The notes beneath the pieces are model-generated. The model was not told the origin of the DNA, did not search any database, and saw nothing but the letters and a program-made list of their open reading frames with translations. From the NCBI GenBank assembly GCA_902363135.1, contig CABIZF010000008.1, forward strand, positions 94,359 through 158,358: 64,000 nt of DNA. The letters are read 5' to 3'. A program made the position numbers and the translations under genes. The DNA is from Lachnospiraceae bacterium. Its GTDB lineage: Bacteria; Bacillota; Clostridia; Lachnospirales; Lachnospiraceae. This document shows, piece by piece, positions 1-9,318 of this stretch (the first letter of the stretch is position 1; the number at the start of each line of letters is the position of its first letter).

Positions 1-31
1 CTTTGTGCCGAGCTACTGAGGAGATGAAAAA

Positions 32-325
32 ATGGCAAACATCATCAGTGATGAGACGATTGAGTATGTCGGGATTCTGGCAAAGCTGGAGCTCTCGGCA
101 GAAGAAAAAGAACAGGCGAAAAAAGATATCGGACGGATGCTCGATTACGTGGATAAGCTCAATGAGCTGGATACCGCTGACGTAGAGCCGATGTCGCATG
201 TGTTTCCGGTGCATAATGTTTTCCGTGAGGACGTGGTGACGAACGGGGATGACCGCGAGAATATGCTGAAAAACGCACCCGCAGTCAAAGACGGATCGTG
301 GAAGGTACCAAAGACGGTAGAGTAA
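32..325 (+). CDS. gatC: Aspartyl/glutamyl-tRNA amidotransferase subunit C
   Basis: GatC is the small scaffold subunit of the GatCAB complex, which amidates Glu-tRNA(Gln) and/or Asp-tRNA(Asn) in the cytoplasm. The 97-residue length is usual for the family. The N-terminal helix ([18 protein letters not shown]) and the closing segment with VFREDVV...MLKNAP are typical of GatC. GAGGAG lies about 9 bases before the ATG. It is first in a gatC-gatA-gatB operon. A preceding reading frame seems to end at a TGA at 17-19, but too little of it is present to identify; aspS is a frequent neighbour in related genomes, which is only a guess here. Confidence 0.95.
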   Translation: MANIISDETIEYVGILAKLELSAEEKEQAKKDIGRMLDYVDKLNELDTADVEPMSHVFPVHNVFREDVVTNGDDRENMLKNAPAVKDGSWKVPKTVE

Positions 326-359
326 ATGCACGGGGCAGTATTTTGCTGCCGGAAAGGAA

Positions 360-1853
360 ATGACGATGCAGATCATGGATATGACGGCCCTTGAGCTTGG
401 CCGGAAGATAAAGGAAAAAGAAGTATCCGTCAAAGAGGCGGTGCAGGCAAGTCTGGATACCATTGAGGCAAAGGACGAGGCGCTGCACAGCTTTGTGACG
501 GTCGATGCAGAGCGTGCTCTGGCGCGTGCAGATGAAGTACAAAAAGGGATAGAGGATGGCACTTATACCGGGCCGCTGGCAGGTGTCCCGGCCGCAGTGA
601 AGGACAATATCTGTACGGAGAACCTGCTGACGACCTGCAGTTCAAAGATCCTCTATAATTTTGTTCCGCCGTATTCGGCGCAGGCTGTCTGCAATTTAAA
701 CGCAGCAGGCGGTGTTATCCTCGGAAAAACAAACATGGATGAATTTGCGATGGGAAGCACGACTGAGACGTCGGCCTACGGTGTGACGCGCAATCCGTGG
801 AATCTCGAGCATGTGCCGGGCGGATCCTCCGGCGGAAGCTGCGCAGCAGTCGCAGCCTGTGAGGCACCGTATGCGCTTGGCTCCGATACCGGCGGATCGA
901 TCCGGCAGCCTGGATCCTTCTGTGGTGTCACAGGCCTGAAGCCGACCTACGGCACCGTTTCCCGGTATGGACTGATCGCCTATGGATCTTCCCTGGACCA
1001 GATCGGACCGATCGCAAAGGATATTTCCGACTGTGCGGCGATTCTGGAAATGCTCACATCCTATGACCAAAAGGATAGTACATCCGTAAAGCGTACCGAC
1101 TGTGATTTTACGTCGGCGCTGGTCGATGATGTAAAGGGCATGCGGATCGGCATTCCGTCCGACTATTTAAGTGCCGGGCTGGACGAGGAAGTAAAAGCGG
1201 CTATTTTAAAGGCAGCGGATGTCCTGAAGCAGAAGGGAGCAATCGTAGAAGAATTTCAGCTCAGTTTGGTCGAGTATGCGATTCCGGCCTACTATGTGAT
1301 CGCATCGGCGGAGGCCAGCTCGAACCTGGCGCGTTTTGACGGCGTCAAATACGGATACCGCGCGAAGGAATACAACGGACTGCATGGCATGTATAAGAAG
1401 AGCCGCTCCGAGGGATTCGGGGAAGAGGTCAAGCGCCGGATTATGCTCGGCTCCTTTGTACTGAGCTCCGGCTACTACGATGCCTACTATCTGAAAGCAC
1501 TGCGCACAAAGGCACTGATCAAGCAGTCCTTTGACCGTGCATTTGAAAAATATGATGTGATCCTCGGGCCGGTTGCGCCAATGACCGCGCCGAAGCTCGG
1601 CGAGAGCCTCTTGGATCCGCTGAAAATGTATCTTGGGGATATTTACACGATTTCTGTCAACCTGGCCGGTCTTCCGGGCGTATCGGTTCCGTGCGGCGTC
1701 GATTCCAAGGGACTGCCGATCGGCGTGCAGCTGATCGGGGACTGCTTCAAGGAAAAAAATATCATCCGTGCCGCTTATGCATATGAGCAGGCCAGGGGCA
1801 AATGGCAGGCGCCGCCGTGTACGGCAGCAGCTTCCGGAAAGGTGGTGGAGTAA
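360..1853 (+). CDS. gatA: Aspartyl/glutamyl-tRNA amidotransferase subunit A
   Basis: This is the catalytic amidase subunit. It hydrolyses glutamine and passes ammonia to GatB. The amidase-signature Ser-cisSer-Lys triad is visible: Lys81 (AAVKDN), Ser156 within GGSSGGS, and Ser180 within SDTGGSIRQP, offset by two from the numbering known for Staphylococcus GatA. The length of 497 residues is usual (about 485-495). GGAAAGGA precedes the ATG; an in-frame ATG two codons later would also work. It follows gatC by 34 bases, and its stop codon abuts the gatB start. Nothing is unusual apart from the C-terminal extension of roughly ten residues. Confidence 0.97.
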   Translation: MTMQIMDMTALELGRKIKEKEVSVKEAVQASLDTIEAKDEALHSFVTVDAERALARADEVQKGIEDGTYTGPLAGVPAAVKDNICTENLLTTCSSKILYNFVPPYSAQAVCNLNAAGGVILGKTNMDEFAMGSTTETSAYGVTRNPWNLEHVPGGSSGGSCAAVAACEAPYALGSDTGGSIRQPGSFCGVTGLKPTYGTVSRYGLIAYGSSLDQIGPIAKDISDCAAILEMLTSYDQKDSTSVKRTDCDFTSALVDDVKGMRIGIPSDYLSAGLDEEVKAAILKAADVLKQKGAIVEEFQLSLVEYAIPAYYVIASAEASSNLARFDGVKYGYRAKEYNGLHGMYKKSRSEGFGEEVKRRIMLGSFVLSSGYYDAYYLKALRTKALIKQSFDRAFEKYDVILGPVAPMTAPKLGESLLDPLKMYLGDIYTISVNLAGLPGVSVPCGVDSKGLPIGVQLIGDCFKEKNIIRAAYAYEQARGKWQAPPCTAAASGKVVE

Positions 1854-3284
1854 ATGTCCAGACAGTATGAGACCGTGATCGGACTGGAGGTCCATGTAGA
1901 GCTCGCGACAAAGACAAAGATTTTCTGTGGATGCTCCACTGCATTTGGAGGGGCGCCGAATACGCATACCTGTCCGGTGTGCACCGGTATGCCGGGTTCT
2001 CTTCCGGTACTGAATAAGCAGGTCGTTGAGTATGCGATGGCGGTAGGTCTTGCGACGAACTGCCAGATTCACCAGTATTGTAAATTTGACCGTAAGAATT
2101 ATTTTTATCCGGACAATCCGCAGAACTACCAGATCTCCCAGCTGTATCTTCCGATCTGCCACGATGGCGGCATCGAGATCGAGACCGCTGCGGGGAAAAA
2201 GGTGATAGGCATTCATGAGATCCATATGGAGGAGGATGCCGGAAAGCTCATCCACGATGAGTGGGAGGACTGCACCTTGGTCGATTACAACCGAAGCGGC
2301 GTGCCGCTGATCGAGATCGTATCTGAGCCGGATATGCGCAGTGCCGAGGAGGTCATCGCATATCTGGACAAGCTTCGCCTGATCGTGCAGTATCTGGGGG
2401 CATCGGACTGCAAGCTGCAGGAGGGCTCCATGCGTGCCGATGTCAACCTCTCTGTGCGTGAGGTTGGCGCGGAGCAGTTCGGTACGAGAACCGAGATGAA
2501 GAACCTGAACTCCTTCAAGGCGATCGCCCGTGCGATCGAAGGGGAGCGTGCCCGTCAGATCGAGCTGATCGAGGAGGGCAGGCAGGTCATTCAGGAGACG
2601 CGCCGCTGGGATGACAATAAGGAATATTCCTATCCGATGCGTTCCAAGGAGGATGCGCATGATTACCGTTACTTCCCGGATCCGGATCTTGTGCCGGTCA
2701 TCATCAGTGATGAGTGGTTGCAGGCAGTAAAGGACCGTCAGCCGGAGCTGCGCACCGAGAAGCTTGCACGCTATAAAAAGGAATTCGATATCCCGGATTA
2801 TGATGCGGAGATTCTGACCGGTTCCAAGCATCTGGCAGATCTGTTCGAGGAGACAACAGAGCTGTGCGGCAAGCCGAAAAAGGTATCGAACTGGCTGATG
2901 GGTGAGACGCTACGTCTGCTCAAGGAGGCAGGGCAGGAGCCGGAGGAGATCACTTTCTCGGCCGCACATCTGGCAAAGCTGATCGAGCTGCTCGACGCAG
3001 GCACGATCAACCAGACCGTCGCCAAGGAGGTCTTCGAGCAGATCTTCCGTGAGGATATTGATCCGGAGCAGTACGTCGAAGCGCATGGCCTGAAGATGGT
3101 CAACGATGACAACCTGCTTCGCACCGTCGTCGAGCAGGTCATCGCCGCGAATCCGCAGTCTGTCGCTGATTACAGGGGCGGCAAGGAAAAAGCCCTCGGC
3201 TTCCTCGTCGGCCAGACCATGAAGCAGATGAAGGGAAAAGCAAATCCGGGCGCAGTGAACAAGATGCTGAAGGAGCTGCTGTGA
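1854..3284 (+). CDS. gatB: Aspartyl/glutamyl-tRNA amidotransferase subunit B
   Basis: GatB binds the mischarged tRNA, activates the side-chain carboxylate with ATP and receives ammonia from GatA. The N-terminal YETVIGLEVHVEL signature is present. The zinc site is seen as Cys25/Cys27 and Cys40/Cys43 (CGC...CPVC). The C-terminal GatB/YqeY helical domain ends in VGQTMKQMKGKANPGAVN. The 476 residues match the family. The ATG follows the gatA stop directly (TAAATG), so translation is probably coupled, with GGTGGAG inside the gatA end as ribosome binding site. A terminator follows at 3318. Confidence 0.97.
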   Translation: MSRQYETVIGLEVHVELATKTKIFCGCSTAFGGAPNTHTCPVCTGMPGSLPVLNKQVVEYAMAVGLATNCQIHQYCKFDRKNYFYPDNPQNYQISQLYLPICHDGGIEIETAAGKKVIGIHEIHMEEDAGKLIHDEWEDCTLVDYNRSGVPLIEIVSEPDMRSAEEVIAYLDKLRLIVQYLGASDCKLQEGSMRADVNLSVREVGAEQFGTRTEMKNLNSFKAIARAIEGERARQIELIEEGRQVIQETRRWDDNKEYSYPMRSKEDAHDYRYFPDPDLVPVIISDEWLQAVKDRQPELRTEKLARYKKEFDIPDYDAEILTGSKHLADLFEETTELCGKPKKVSNWLMGETLRLLKEAGQEPEEITFSAAHLAKLIELLDAGTINQTVAKEVFEQIFREDIDPEQYVEAHGLKMVNDDNLLRTVVEQVIAANPQSVADYRGGKEKALGFLVGQTMKQMKGKANPGAVNKMLKELL

Positions 3285-3317
3285 ATAAAAGGACAATATA
3301 ATAGGTAGAAATGTGTG

Positions 3318-3354
3318 AAAGGCTGTCGTATCTGAGAGGGTACGGCAGCCTTTT
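3318..3354 (+). terminator. Rho-independent terminator of gatCAB
   Basis: A 13-bp stem (AAAGGCTGTCGTA against TACGGCAGCCTTT, one G-U pair) with a 10-base loop ends in TTTT. It lies 33 bases after gatB. Confidence 0.85.
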
Positions 3355-3371
3355 AACACGCTTAAAATCCT

Positions 3372-3404
3372 GCAAGTAGCGAAGCGGATTGCGAATATCC
3401 GCTT
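3372..3404 (+). repeat. Short palindromic intergenic repeat (REP-like, copy 1)
   Basis: The unit is GCAAGTAGCGAAGC followed by GGATTGCGAATATCCGCTT. AAGCGGAT and ATCCGCTT form a perfect 8-bp stem with a TGCGAAT loop. The same two halves occur at 10012-10025 and 10054-10072, where a second hairpin separates them. The core GAAGCGGATTGCGAAT recurs near 63537. Confidence 0.7.
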
Positions 3405-3608
3405 GACACGAAAAAAGTACTTGATTTGTGAAACTTATTGTAGTACTCTGTAAATAAATGAAAATTGTGCATAATATAGCTGCTTTTTGCATCTGAATGA
3501 AAATATAATGGGAGAATGCATAAAAAGAGCAGGAGAAAAGCACAAAAAAGCAACAGGTTGTATCGACTGGAAAGAAGGCGGACGGATACAGCGGGAAGGG
3601 AGAGGCGT

Positions 3609-6600
3609 ATGAAGAGACAACGGGCAGCGCTTGGTATGGCAGTGATGATGGCAGTGTCATCTCTGTCCGGAAGCTATGTGTCGGCATCAGCGATGGAGAC
3701 GTGGCAGGCGGATGCGATGATTCTGGAGGAGGAACTGGCAGCAGAGGAGATTTTAGAGGAAGCAGAGCCGACACCGGGAGCAGAAGAAGTACCAGAGACA
3801 GGGGTAACGACAGAAACAGAAGCCGAGACCGGTGCAGCTATAGACGGGATGGACGGCCTGCAGATTACAGGCATCGAAGAGCTGACACCAGAAGAGGCGG
3901 ATCAGCTCCCAAAGATCGAGCTGCAGGATGAAGAGGGCGAGGAAAATTCAGGCGAAATCGAGCCGGAAGCCGAACTGGAAGGATTTCCGGGAGATGAGTC
4001 GTTGTTTCCGGGATGGGGATATAGCATCAACTCGGAATATGATCTTCGGATACGGAATGCGGATCATCCGGATGGAGATGTCGTAAGAGCGCAGATTACA
4101 GGCGTGTGGATCGATGATCCGGACGAGCTGTTTGAGTATGAGTCCTGGCAGGGAGAAGACAACGCCTCGGATGAAGCTACTCCGTCGGGTGTTCGTTTGC
4201 AGCCGGAAGAAGATGGGAGCTACTATGTTCGGGCAAACGATGAGGGAAGAACCGGTGAGGCAACGCTCACGAGCTGTTATGTAAATGATGTCGAAGGGGT
4301 ATACGGATATAAAACTGTCAATTTATATGCGGTAGACTCGCGATACGATACAGGGTATGAATTCAGCACCGGGACATGCAAGCTGCTTCCGGGTGAGGAA
4401 ATGGATATTACGACCTCTCTGAAGTACAGGTGGTATATCCAAGAGGAGAACCGGGATGAGGAAGAGCCGGTCAAAGATTATACGATCTTGCTTGGAAATG
4501 AGGAAGGTGGTGCAGGGACAACATGGAGCAGCAATACGATAGACGTCTCTGTCGATGAAGAAGATGGGACAACGCTTCATGTGACGGCAAAGTCTTTAGA
4601 TAACATAGCGGGAGCAGACCGTTGGAGCAACATACCAGTACGCTATTATCTCATCAACGGAAAAGAGAAAGAAGAAGTGGCGTATGCAGAAATTGGCGTT
4701 GTCGTGTTGGAGGACTATTACCGGATCGTTGCAGATACACTGAAGATTGAGAATCCGATGCTTGATGGTATTGTTGATTTTTCTGCGCTTGGAATTTCTA
4801 CGGAACATTATTATCTTCCAACTGAGCCGGAGACAACAGAGAATATCCGTTATCTGCTGGAATATGATACAAATGCATGGGAAGTGGTGTCAGAGACTGA
4901 GACGCATGTGACAACGGAGGATGATGCGGAAGAACCAGAGCAGTACGGGCTTCTGAAATTAAAGCGTACTGGAAACTGGGATACGACAGTTACGGTGATT
5001 GCGCAACACTATATAAACGAGGAAGAAAACGCGCACTGGGATGAAGTAGACCGGCTGGAGTATCAGTTTGATCAGATTGATTACAATTCGTGGTTTGATT
5101 TCCACTATGGAGATGCGAATGGATCAGATATCCTGCTTTACGGCGATGGCAGCGAGTCGCTGACGGTTTCTCTGAACTGGGACGAGATGAATCACCTTAA
5201 AGTGGACAAAGAGGATATCGAATGGACGGTTAAAGTGTTTGAAGGCGAAAGTGAGAACGGAGATTTGGCTGTCTATGGAATTAATGCGGCTGTTGCGGAA
5301 GATGGGAAAAGTGTGACGCTGAAAGCAGACAACTGCGAGCGCAGTGATATTGCCCTGTGGGTTGAGGCAAGGATTTCCAAGTATGGAAATGAGCTTACCC
5401 GCCCAAACTGTGATATTCCGGTGGCGAAGGTTGAATTTGACGTAGACGGCCTTCCGGGAGATGATGAGCGGCTCGTACCGGGCTGGCCTTATGATATTGA
5501 TTTAGAATACCTGATTTATGTACGGGATCTGCAGCACCCGTGTGGTGAGGAGATTCCGATTACGATCACAGAAGCATGGATTCAGGATGAAGAGGGTGTA
5601 TTTGAATATACTCCGGATGTGGATAAGGACGGAAATATTATACAATCAGAATATGGAGTGAAGCTTCGGGAAGAGGACGGCTACCATCTGAGAGCAAAGC
5701 AGGACTGGACAAAGGTGCCGGAGGGAAGTGCAACACTGACTTATTCGTATGAATTGCGGCGTGATCCAGACGATAATACGAACGATCCTGAACAGTATTC
5801 TGGGCAGAAGTCCGTACAGCTTGGCGTGATCGCTGAGCGCTATGACCATTCCTACAGATTTGAAGATGGAAGGAAAGAGCTTCTTCCGGGAGATGTGGCA
5901 TATATTGACACGACCCTGTATTATACCAGATATGACGTAGATACAGGTGATCATCAGGAAGATGAAATTGGAGATTATACGGTTACCCTGCAGCAAAAGG
6001 AAGACGGTTCACCGGCATGGGAAGATGACCTTGTTGCTGTTTCATTTGAGGGAACGCGGATCAAAGTAACAGCAAACGAGAAGTGTAATGATTGGTATGA
6101 GACATGGATTCCGGTCGATTACCGGATCGGCAATGATATCGTTTATTCAGACAGCATTTGGGTAGCGATCAGCCCGGACTATTATGTCATTACACCGGAA
6201 AGGCTTCTTACGGAACCGGATGAGCTTGGCGAGTCTGTGCAGATGAATCCGCTGGTAGGAGAAACAATTGACTTTGCAGAGCTGGATGTGACTGCGTGGC
6301 ATTACCACAGAACAGAGCAGGGAAGCAGTGTGGAAAAAATCAATGTGGATGGAGCGCAGTTCCGCTACCGTATGGAATATGACTCAGAGGCGTGGACGGT
6401 TGAAAGCGAGCTTTCTGAGGCGGAAGAAGATGGACATTTGATAGGACTTCATACGCTTCAGCGTATCCGAAACTGGGATACACCTGTTCGGATTATTCTG
6501 GAAGAGTATGTAGAGGACGAAGAAAACGGAGAATGGAAATGGGAAGAAAGAATCGGAAGAGACTATTGGTTTTTTGAGGCAGATTATATGCCTGCCCTGT

Positions 6601-9200
6601 CGTTCTACTATGGCAACAGCAAAACCTGCGATCCCTATATTTATACAGAAGGAAAGGGTCTGACACTGACTTTTGGCAGCATTGTCTCTGAACTTCTGAA
6701 AGCTTCAGAAAATTCAGAGGAAGGCAGTAAGGTGTACAGACTGGAATGGAATGTATATGGCTGGAATGAAAATGGTGAGCAGACGGAGGTAGAGTATATT
6801 GAAGCTGAACCCTCAGAGGATGGAAATTCTATCACATTAAAATTAAAAGGTAAAGAAGATATCGAGCAGCATAAGGGTGCGCTGTTTCAGGTGGAGGCAA
6901 TACTTCGGGCGTATGACGAGGAGGTAGCCCGGATAGGGACCGAAATTAGTGTGGCAGGATCACAGTACAGGTTTGTGAGTGAACCGTTTATAGACTCGGA
7001 TATTTATCTGCTGGCTGGCTCGAAGGAAAGTGCACAGTATTTCCAAAAGGATTCAGATGGAAAGATCCAGTTGGAGCTTTATCAAAAAGGTGAGAATTGT
7101 CCGGATGGGCGGCTGGATACGGTACTGCTCAGTAAAATTGAGTTTGCGAACCGCGAAGATGCAGAAAAAGATATTGTCCATATAGAAACACTGGATGATG
7201 GCTTTAGAGTGAAGGGAGGAAAAAATCCAGGAGAGGTTGAACTGAAATTTAGCATTACTGATGAAAATGGAAACGCTCTTGCTCCGGTCTATTGTATTGC
7301 ACATGTCCGTACGGAATATACGGCAATTGGCGACTGGTTCATTGACAGCCCGACACATGCAGGTACGAACCTACTTCCGGGTCAGCAGATGACGATAAAG
7401 ATGGATGTATACCGCGGTGGAATTGACGAAAACGGAACGTTTTACGAGCGGAAAATGGCAGAAGACGAGTACAATGTAGAGTTCTGCGATTATGATCCCG
7501 ACATTATTCAGATAAAAGACGGTGTCGTTTATGCAAAGAAGCGTGGCGAGGCCTGGGTCGGAGTTCAAATTAAGGATGCGACTACAGGAGACGATATTTG
7601 TTATGAGGGTATTCAGGTTTGTGTAAGCGGTAAATTCTATTCCATGGAACCGGTCGATATCGGTACGATAATATTGGCGCCGGGAGATGAGGCAGTAGAT
7701 ATCCCGCTTTCCACAATAAAATGGAGTATTAGCAACCCGGATGGAGAAAAAGTGACGGAAGAACTGATCTATTCACTGCCGGAAGAGGCGAATAAACGCC
7801 AGGATGGATTTACGACAAGTATTCGCGAAGAAAATGGTGAGAAGATCCTGCATCTGGAATTTGCGAAGGATAGCAGCTTGGCAAATGGAGAAAGTGTATG
7901 GCAGGCGATTCAGATCAACTGCAACATGGGAGATGACATTATTGCGCAGAGAGCATATAACGTTTTGCTCTGCAATCATGTCGGAAAAGAAGTGGCGTGT
8001 ACCAAGGCGACGTGTACGACAAACGGATCTGTAAAATATCAGTGTGATGTATGTGATTCTGAATGGGAGCAGACCATCCCGGCAACGGGTCATACCCCGG
8101 TAACGGATGCCGCAGTAGCAGCGACGTGCACGACAGCAGGGAAGACAGCCGGAAGTCACTGCGGTGTATGCAATACGGTACTTGAGGCACAGCAGACGAT
8201 CCCAGCAACGGGCCACACTCCGGTAACAGATGCCGCAGTAGCGGCGATGTGCACGACCGCAGGCAAGACAGCGGGAAGTCACTGCAGCGTATGTAACACG
8301 GTACTTGAGGCACAGCGGATGGTTCCTGCAAAGGGACACAGCTGGAGTGCATGGAAGACCGTTTCTGAGGCCACGATTTCTGCGGCGGCGGTGCAGGAGC
8401 GGAGCTGTACGACCTGTGGTACGACGCAGAGGCAGAATGCTGGCAGCGCGCTCAGTCCGAAGCTGACACTCAATGCGACCTCTATTACCTTAAAGACGAA
8501 GCAGAAAACGAAGAAGGTACAGGTGACCGGCCTGTCTGCAGGAGATGCGGTGGATTCGTGGATATCAAGTAATGAGAAGGTCGTAAAAGTAAGCGGTACT
8601 GCAGCGGGTACCTGCACGATCACCGCGCAGAAAAAGACCGGAAAGGCAACGATCTATGTGAAGCTGAAGAGCGGACTGACCGGGACGATTCAGGTGAAGG
8701 TGCAGAAGAAGAAGGTAGCGGCTACCAAGGTCGTTGTAGCTGAAAAGACTGTGAAGCTGCAGAAGGGTCAGAAGCAGAAGATCCATGCGTATATCCAGCC
8801 GCTGACGACGGAGGACAAGCTGACCTTTACTTCTTCAAATAAGAAGGTGGCTGCTGTCTCCAAGGATGGAACGATCACCGCGAAGAAGGCCGGAAAAGCG
8901 AACATCACCGTAAAGGCCGGAAAGAAAAAAGTGACGGTAAAAGTGACCGTACAGGCTCCGGCTCCGACCGGCATCAATGGCGTACCGGCGACAAAGACAC
9001 TGAAAAAAGGAAAATCTTTTACCATCAAACCGAAGCTCATACCGTCTGGCGCTGAGGCAAAGATCACCTACAGCAGCTCGAATAAAAAGGTGGCAACGGT
9101 CAATGCAAAAGGAAAAGTAACGGCAAAGGGGAAGGGAACGGCTGTCATCACTGTAAAGGCAGGCAGCATCGTCCGCACCTGTGAGATTATTGTAAGATAA
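3609..9200 (+). CDS. Large secreted multidomain protein with Big_2-type Ig-like domains
   Basis: The start at 3609 is chosen for GGGAGAGG just upstream and a clean signal peptide (MKRQRAALGMAVMMAVSS...VSASA); 1863 residues follow. After an acidic Glu/Thr-rich segment come two copies of a ~490-residue module, beginning near 3979 and 5449 (GFPGDESLFPGW and GLPGDDERLVPGW). A third unique region follows, then Cys/His repeats (7970-8330, CxxC plus PATGHTPVTDAA). Three C-terminal Ig-like group 2 domains (8460-9197) carry the SSNKKVA...G.ITAKKAGKA pattern. There is no LPXTG and no C-terminal membrane anchor; the lysine-rich Big_2 end could bind the wall. It is a single gene with a terminator behind it. 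The role is probably at the cell surface (adhesion or structure), but no enzyme domain is recognised. Confidence 0.8.
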   Translation: MKRQRAALGMAVMMAVSSLSGSYVSASAMETWQADAMILEEELAAEEILEEAEPTPGAEEVPETGVTTETEAETGAAIDGMDGLQITGIEELTPEEADQLPKIELQDEEGEENSGEIEPEAELEGFPGDESLFPGWGYSINSEYDLRIRNADHPDGDVVRAQITGVWIDDPDELFEYESWQGEDNASDEATPSGVRLQPEEDGSYYVRANDEGRTGEATLTSCYVNDVEGVYGYKTVNLYAVDSRYDTGYEFSTGTCKLLPGEEMDITTSLKYRWYIQEENRDEEEPVKDYTILLGNEEGGAGTTWSSNTIDVSVDEEDGTTLHVTAKSLDNIAGADRWSNIPVRYYLINGKEKEEVAYAEIGVVVLEDYYRIVADTLKIENPMLDGIVDFSALGISTEHYYLPTEPETTENIRYLLEYDTNAWEVVSETETHVTTEDDAEEPEQYGLLKLKRTGNWDTTVTVIAQHYINEEENAHWDEVDRLEYQFDQIDYNSWFDFHYGDANGSDILLYGDGSESLTVSLNWDEMNHLKVDKEDIEWTVKVFEGESENGDLAVYGINAAVAEDGKSVTLKADNCERSDIALWVEARISKYGNELTRPNCDIPVAKVEFDVDGLPGDDERLVPGWPYDIDLEYLIYVRDLQHPCGEEIPITITEAWIQDEEGVFEYTPDVDKDGNIIQSEYGVKLREEDGYHLRAKQDWTKVPEGSATLTYSYELRRDPDDNTNDPEQYSGQKSVQLGVIAERYDHSYRFEDGRKELLPGDVAYIDTTLYYTRYDVDTGDHQEDEIGDYTVTLQQKEDGSPAWEDDLVAVSFEGTRIKVTANEKCNDWYETWIPVDYRIGNDIVYSDSIWVAISPDYYVITPERLLTEPDELGESVQMNPLVGETIDFAELDVTAWHYHRTEQGSSVEKINVDGAQFRYRMEYDSEAWTVESELSEAEEDGHLIGLHTLQRIRNWDTPVRIILEEYVEDEENGEWKWEERIGRDYWFFEADYMPALSFYYGNSKTCDPYIYTEGKGLTLTFGSIVSELLKASENSEEGSKVYRLEWNVYGWNENGEQTEVEYIEAEPSEDGNSITLKLKGKEDIEQHKGALFQVEAILRAYDEEVARIGTEISVAGSQYRFVSEPFIDSDIYLLAGSKESAQYFQKDSDGKIQLELYQKGENCPDGRLDTVLLSKIEFANREDAEKDIVHIETLDDGFRVKGGKNPGEVELKFSITDENGNALAPVYCIAHVRTEYTAIGDWFIDSPTHAGTNLLPGQQMTIKMDVYRGGIDENGTFYERKMAEDEYNVEFCDYDPDIIQIKDGVVYAKKRGEAWVGVQIKDATTGDDICYEGIQVCVSGKFYSMEPVDIGTIILAPGDEAVDIPLSTIKWSISNPDGEKVTEELIYSLPEEANKRQDGFTTSIREENGEKILHLEFAKDSSLANGESVWQAIQINCNMGDDIIAQRAYNVLLCNHVGKEVACTKATCTTNGSVKYQCDVCDSEWEQTIPATGHTPVTDAAVAATCTTAGKTAGSHCGVCNTVLEAQQTIPATGHTPVTDAAVAAMCTTAGKTAGSHCSVCNTVLEAQRMVPAKGHSWSAWKTVSEATISAAAVQERSCTTCGTTQRQNAGSALSPKLTLNATSITLKTKQKTKKVQVTGLSAGDAVDSWISSNEKVVKVSGTAAGTCTITAQKKTGKATIYVKLKSGLTGTIQVKVQKKKVAATKVVVAEKTVKLQKGQKQKIHAYIQPLTTEDKLTFTSSNKKVAAVSKDGTITAKKAGKANITVKAGKKKVTVKVTVQAPAPTGINGVPATKTLKKGKSFTIKPKLIPSGAEAKITYSSSNKKVATVNAKGKVTAKGKGTAVITVKAGSIVRTCEIIVR
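8076..8321 (+). repeat. Two tandem 123-bp coding repeats
   Basis: Two adjacent 41-codon units (8076-8198 and 8199-8321) encode IPATGHTPVTDAAVAA...CTTAGKTAGSHC.VCNTVLEAQ. They differ at few positions. A more diverged first unit (7970-8075) precedes them and a decayed one (8322-8440) follows. Each has a CxxC and further Cys/His, suggesting a small metal-binding or disulfide module. Confidence 0.85.
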
Positions 9201-9220
9201 AGGATATGTAAAAGTAAGAG

Positions 9221-9252
9221 CTGCCGCATCAGAAATGGTGCGGCAGTTTTTT
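9221..9252 (+). terminator. Rho-independent terminator of the large secreted protein gene
   Basis: CTGCCGCATC and GGTGCGGCAG form a 10-bp stem (one G-U) with loop AGAAAT, followed by TTTTTT. Confidence 0.88.
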
Positions 9253-9267
9253 GCCGGATAATAAAGA

Positions 9268-9296
9268 TTGGTATTTGGTCATACATGTGGTAAAAT
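9268..9296 (+). promoter_or_regulatory. Sigma-A promoter for the small membrane protein
   Basis: A -35 TTGGTA (9268-9273) and a -10 TAAAAT (9291-9296) are separated by 17 bases. The site lies directly after a terminator. It overlaps the beginning of the open frame, so translation must start further downstream. Confidence 0.6.
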
Positions 9297-9318
9297 ATGT
9301 TTACTATGGGTTGGATTT

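Larger units (their letters stand above)
3285..3608 (+). other. Intergenic region between gatB and the large secreted protein
   Basis: These 324 bases hold the gatB terminator, a short palindromic repeat at 3372-3404 and an AT-rich stretch that should contain the promoter of the next gene. A TATAAT at 3504-3509 is a candidate -10 box, but no good -35 sits at the right distance. The reading frame of the next gene is open back to 3516; those extra 31 codons are Lys/Arg-rich and precede a clear signal peptide, so they are treated as non-coding. Confidence 0.6.

Noticed and set aside
1206..2831. 541-codon open frame on the reverse strand over gatA/gatB
   Set aside because: It lies antisense to two certain genes, has no ribosome site or family resemblance, and arises from their codon bias.
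3516..3608. 31-codon N-terminal extension of the large secreted protein
   Set aside because: Basic extension before a standard signal peptide; ribosome site GGGAGAGG supports 3609.
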